A stretch of 16,184 nt of DNA from positions 1 to 16,184 of the forward strand of contig CAMWGZ010000008.1 in NCBI GenBank assembly GCA_947173915.1. The letters are read 5' to 3'. Made by a program: the position numbers and the translations under genes. This DNA comes from an uncultured Alistipes sp. (GTDB taxonomy: Bacteria > Bacteroidota > Bacteroidia > Bacteroidales > Rikenellaceae). Within the stretch, counting starts at the first letter, position 1. Every line of letters starts with the position of its first letter. The notes beneath the pieces were generated by a model. That model ran no database searches. It was not told where the DNA came from and saw only the letters and a program-made list of their open reading frames with translations. Positions 14,098-16,184 of the stretch are shown piece by piece.

Positions 14098-16184
14098 TTA
14101 TCTGTTTACCTCCTCGGTCTGGTGGAGCGTGTCCACCGTCATGACACCCCGGCGCACGTTGCGGCTGAAATTGTAGCTGAGCGAAAACATGCAGGAGAGG
14201 TTGCGGCCTCCTTTCAGCTGCCGGAAAACAGAATGATAGGAGCCGTCCCAGCGCGTGGTCGTCTGCCGGAGTTTGGTCATAACGATATTGTTCACGTCAA
14301 GAGAAACGTACAGTTTGTTCTTGCAGAATGACTTCGAGATTCCCGCACCCAGTCCGAAAGAGCCGTTCTGCCAGGTTTCCAAACGCTTCTGCGGCAGTTC
14401 TCCGTTTGCCGCCACACGCAGCTCCATCGTCGGCAGCAGCTGGAAGTGCAGCCCCAGGCCTGCATCCCCGCCTCCGGCGCTGTACGATGCCTCCCAGTCG
14501 CCGTCCACCTTCGAGCGGTACCAGTATCCGTGCACGAAGGCATTCAGCCGGAGCCATTCGGTAACGGGGGTGTTGTAGCCGACCCACAGATTGTGGGCCG
14601 TGCCGTGCTCGCCATTGACCGGCATGGTGTAAACGACGTTCGGATCGTCGGGATCGAAAAAGGTCATCCGCGCACTTCCGCGAGACCACGTAAAACCGTA
14701 GTTAAGCGTCAGTTTATTGCGCAGCGTATAGCTCAGATCGATGTCGTAGCCCCAGCCCGGTTCGAGACGCTCGTTGCCGACGTAATAGCTGTACTGCGAC
14801 TGCCACACCCGCCGGGGACTCAGGTCGTCGTTGCCGGGAAGCCGGTCGCTGTACCGCGAAAGATCCAGATTGATGTTGGTGCCCTTCTCCTCATTGAACG
14901 TATAGCTCAGACTCAACTCGGGGAACAGCCGCCAGTAGTCGCGATGATCGTAGCCCGTATCCCCGGCATTGCGGTAGGAGATGCGGTCCCACTGAAAGCG
15001 CAGGCCGACGCTGTATGCGAATCTGCCGTAGCCATCGTCCCAGATGGCGTAGGCCGCACCGCTCTGCGTGCGGTCGAGGAACTGCATGCTCGTCTGCGGG
15101 TCGGGGACCCACTGCCCGTCGAGGCGGTTGTGCACGCGGTTGTCGTTGTCCGCATACCAAAGATCATAACGAAGACCCGCACGGAGCGTCCGCTCGTCCG
15201 AGAAGTTTTTGGTCAGGTCGAGCCGGCCCAGCACCGAATGCCCCAGATATTCGTAGCGCTCGCGCCGCAGCTCCGAGGCGAAAGGCTCCGCATCCTCCGG
15301 CGTGCGGTAATCCCGCGTGTCGTAGTCGTAGTTCCTGTCCACGTTCCGATGCAGGTAGCTGGCCTTGAAGGTCAGTTTCGAGGCCAGCGAGTCGAAGCGG
15401 AACACGTAGTTCAGCGAGGCCTGGTACTGGCGGTTGAACACCTCCCCGCCGTAGCGGTAGAGCGTATATTGCTCCGGAAGCGCCGACGCAGCATCCGGAT
15501 TCAAGGCAGATGTCGTGGTATGCACCCGGTTCGACGGATCGCTCCGCCCGAAAAAGAGCTGACCGCCCACGCCGAGCGTATGGCGGTCGTCGATATCATA
15601 GACCAGGCTCAGCAGTTCGTGGATATTCCGGCTCCGGCTCCGGCCGCTATCCTCGGAGGCGAGCAGCTGACCCGTGTTGCGGAACTCGGAGCGGGTGCGG
15701 TCGAGCGTCTTGCCCTCTCCGTATGCTCCCTGAACATAATTGTATATGCCCAGATTCTTGTATTGTGCGGCGAAAGGAACGGACAGCTGCGTCGAGAACC
15801 CGTTTTCGGTAATGGTAACCGTCGGAGAGACGCTCCCGTAAAAACTGCCGGCGAAGAGTTCTTTGAGCCGAATGCGGATCACGCCGCCGGTCGTCGTCGC
15901 CGCATAGTCCGAACCGGCCGTGTTCTCGACCTCCACACTCCTGATCCGGTCGGCACTCAGCGCCGACAGTTCCGCGCGATTCGTGACCTCACGGTCGTCG
16001 ATATAGATCACGGCCACAGGCTTGCCCTTGATCTTCAACTCGCCATGAACAAGATTAACGCCCGGAAGCAAATCCAAAAGCTGGCTGACCGTACGGTTGC
16101 GGACGAGCGGGCTACCCAACAGGTTGCACTCGTAGCGCCCCGCACGGTATTTCGTGTATTGCGCCGCAACGACAACCTCGTCCA
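14098..16184 (-). CDS. TonB-dependent-receptor-like outer-membrane beta-barrel protein (5' end outside the window)
   Basis: The C-terminal 694 residues are visible; the frame continues open past the right edge, so the signal peptide and any carboxypeptidase-regulatory-like N-domain are missing. The visible part begins DEVVVAAQYTKYRAG, the usual linker into the plug. The plug has VSQLLDLLPGVNLV, KGKPVAVIYIDDREV and RSVEVENTAGSDYAATTTGG, matching the plug pattern of the Bacteroidetes 'outer membrane protein beta-barrel' family (PF14905 type). The rest is amphipathic, aromatic-rich strands such as LSLSYTFNEEKG, YDIDLSYTLRNKLTLNYGFT and the final LSCMFSLSYNFS. No SusD-like gene follows; instead a GNAT gene starts 4 bp downstream. 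It is therefore not a SusCD pair. The ligand is unknown. Annotating a start at the in-frame TTG at 16119 would be wrong, since the homologous frame continues upstream. Confidence 0.88.
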   Translation of the reverse strand, partial: DEVVVAAQYTKYRAGRYECNLLGSPLVRNRTVSQLLDLLPGVNLVHGELKIKGKPVAVIYIDDREVTNRAELSALSADRIRSVEVENTAGSDYAATTTGGVIRIRLKELFAGSFYGSVSPTVTITENGFSTQLSVPFAAQYKNLGIYNYVQGAYGEGKTLDRTRSEFRNTGQLLASEDSGRSRSRNIHELLSLVYDIDDRHTLGVGGQLFFGRSDPSNRVHTTTSALNPDAASALPEQYTLYRYGGEVFNRQYQASLNYVFRFDSLASKLTFKASYLHRNVDRNYDYDTRDYRTPEDAEPFASELRRERYEYLGHSVLGRLDLTKNFSDERTLRAGLRYDLWYADNDNRVHNRLDGQWVPDPQTSMQFLDRTQSGAAYAIWDDGYGRFAYSVGLRFQWDRISYRNAGDTGYDHRDYWRLFPELSLSYTFNEEKGTNINLDLSRYSDRLPGNDDLSPRRVWQSQYSYYVGNERLEPGWGYDIDLSYTLRNKLTLNYGFTWSRGSARMTFFDPDDPNVVYTMPVNGEHGTAHNLWVGYNTPVTEWLRLNAFVHGYWYRSKVDGDWEASYSAGGGDAGLGLHFQLLPTMELRVAANGELPQKRLETWQNGSFGLGAGISKSFCKNKLYVSLDVNNIVMTKLRQTTTRWDGSYHSVFRQLKGGRNLSCMFSLSYNFSRNVRRGVMTVDTLHQTEEVNR

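Noticed and set aside
16117..16119. TTG as a start codon for the outer-membrane receptor
   Set aside because: The frame continues upstream to the window edge with a typical plug-linker sequence (DEVVVAAQ), so the TTG is an internal leucine codon.
1..16184. CRISPR array, prophage, toxin-antitoxin or other defence system
   Set aside because: No regularly spaced repeats, integrase, phage structural genes or recognisable defence domains were found on either strand.

Overview
The window looks like chromosomal core DNA from a GC-rich member of the Bacteroidales, most probably Alistipes or a close relative (Rikenellaceae). The evidence is the protein families (a Bacteroidetes-type outer-membrane barrel receptor, a subclass A2 beta-lactamase, RNase Y, hexameric glutamate dehydrogenase), the high GC of the coding regions against AT-rich promoters, mostly weak Shine-Dalgarno sequences, and repeated copies of the Bacteroidetes -7 promoter box (TAnnTTTG). 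The genus is inferred; no rRNA gene is present to confirm it.

Layout. Positions 1-275 hold the start of mreB (minus strand, leaving the window on the left). It diverges from gpsA and pgi (plus; lipid-precursor glycerol-3-phosphate synthesis and hexose-phosphate isomerisation), which end at a strong terminator. gdhA (minus; ammonia assimilation) converges on them. Divergent from gdhA is a probable operon of a large GNAT-like protein and gcvT (glycine cleavage), ending at another strong terminator. A secreted class A beta-lactamase gene follows. A bidirectional terminator separates it from rny (RNase Y, minus).

The rest of the window reads leftward. The right edge holds a truncated gene for a TonB-dependent-receptor-like outer-membrane protein, tightly coupled to a small GNAT acetyltransferase. 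Then come ftsY (SRP receptor) and rimO (ribosomal protein S12 methylthiotransferase). After these come a small coiled-coil protein and zapA (cell division), a gene-free stretch encoding a structured RNA whose rod-like fold and position beside zapA suggest 6S RNA, and finally rny. The ftsY and coiled-coil/zapA promoters both match the Bacteroidetes consensus (TTTG, 19 bp, TAnCTTTG) very well.

There is no sign of an insertion sequence, phage, CRISPR array, integrase, tRNA or rRNA. The genes are mostly housekeeping: cell shape and division, protein targeting, ribosome modification, RNA turnover and central metabolism. The observations most worth following are the 6S-like RNA placed directly ahead of rny, the uncharacterised coiled-coil partner of zapA, a perfect palindrome covering the gdhA start codon, and the poorly understood GNAT proteins beside gcvT and the outer-membrane receptor.
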